IMG/VR virus record: IMGVR_UViG_3300032285_002672
Span: 1-22,336 of that record
Reading direction: 5' to 3' (one strand)
DNA: 22,336 nucleotides
Source: a virus
The notes beneath the pieces were generated by a model, which was not told where the DNA came from, searched no databases, and saw nothing but the letters and a program-made list of their open reading frames with translations. Shown piece after piece: positions 22,163 through 22,336 of this stretch. Position 1 is the stretch's first letter, and every line of letters begins with the position of its first letter. Both the position numbers and the translations under genes were made by a program.

Positions 22163-22336
22163 TGTAGTTAATGGAAAAATTTCGGCAATTACTTTGGCAC
22201 AAGCAATAGCAACTTCTTGATGTTCTTTTTGTGTACCATTAGCACTACGTAACTCGATAAAGTGAATCCAACTACGTAATGTGCCATTCATATATAAACG
22301 ACTTTCGATAAGCCCTTCCGGCAATACAGCTCGAGC
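22151..22336 (-). CDS. thyX: Flavin-dependent thymidylate synthase, C-terminal part (ThyX, truncated by window edge)
   Basis: The minus strand encodes 61 residues to a TAA (22153-22151), starting ARAVLPEGLIESRLYMNGTL, then RSWIHFIELRSANGTQKEHQ and ending IFPLTTSLI. The AR-x-VLP-x-G motif followed by a helix, N-G-T-LRSWIHFI-x-LR and Q-x-E-H are diagnostic of the C-terminal half of ThyX. In this family that Arg-rich LRS...LR region binds dUMP and FAD across the tetramer. The enzyme makes dTMP from dUMP using methylene-tetrahydrofolate and FAD/NADPH, supplying thymidine for an AT-rich phage genome. The N-terminal part, including the RHRxxS signature, lies beyond the right edge. It belongs to a separate, oppositely oriented unit, probably nucleotide metabolism. 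Confidence 0.93.
   Translation of the reverse strand, partial: ARAVLPEGLIESRLYMNGTLRSWIHFIELRSANGTQKEHQEVAIACAKVIAEIFPLTTSLI

Noticed and set aside
22159-22336. Right end as an untranslated or empty region
   Set aside because: The plus strand has no gene, but the minus strand is fully coding for the ThyX C-terminus.

Overview
The window is a stretch of tailed-phage genome, AT-rich (roughly one third G+C by eye). It most resembles the T4-like myoviruses of aquatic bacteria. The evidence is a very large modular virion protein followed by a run of tail-fibre paralogs, one with a phage tail-collar domain, tight head-to-tail gene packing, two TGATAAATA elements that look like T4-type late promoters (consensus TATAAATA), and the tail of a flavin-dependent thymidylate synthase (ThyX) on the opposite strand. 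No host gene, tRNA, integrase, insertion sequence or CRISPR array was seen. The host cannot be named from this sequence.

Layout. (1) 1-11433: one uninterrupted reading frame, open at the left edge, encoding more than 3,800 residues of a mosaic structural protein. It contains four carbohydrate-binding-like W/Y modules, a probable seven-bladed FG-GAP propeller carrying two inserted phage modules, paired GSGY-type beta repeats and many further beta modules. (2) 11491-15452: a 202-aa probable virion protein and two fibre proteins (761 and 354 aa), probably transcribed from a late promoter at 11462-11470. (3) 15491-17934: a third fibre paralog (498 aa) with a Peptidase_G2-like C-terminus and a 306-aa probable virion protein, probably from a second late promoter at 15458-15466. 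(4) 17995-22158: six overlapping or nearly abutting genes made of two pairs of paralogous GT-A-type glycosyltransferase-like proteins (each with a D-x-D motif) and two small proteins of unknown function. A 9-bp hairpin precedes this cassette. (5) 22151-22336, minus strand: the C-terminal 61 residues of ThyX, converging on the last plus-strand gene with an 8-nt overlap.

How it fits together (inference): regions 1-3 would build the host-recognition apparatus. Three fibres share one N-terminal module, probably the virion-docking or folding end, and differ at their C-termini, the ends expected to fold last or contact the receptor. The giant protein probably belongs to the baseplate, tail or fibre apparatus and carries many surface-type modules. 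The glycosyltransferase cassette directly behind the fibres may decorate virion proteins, but modification of phage DNA or of the host surface is also possible. All intergenic gaps are 60 bases or shorter, so there is no long gene-free stretch.
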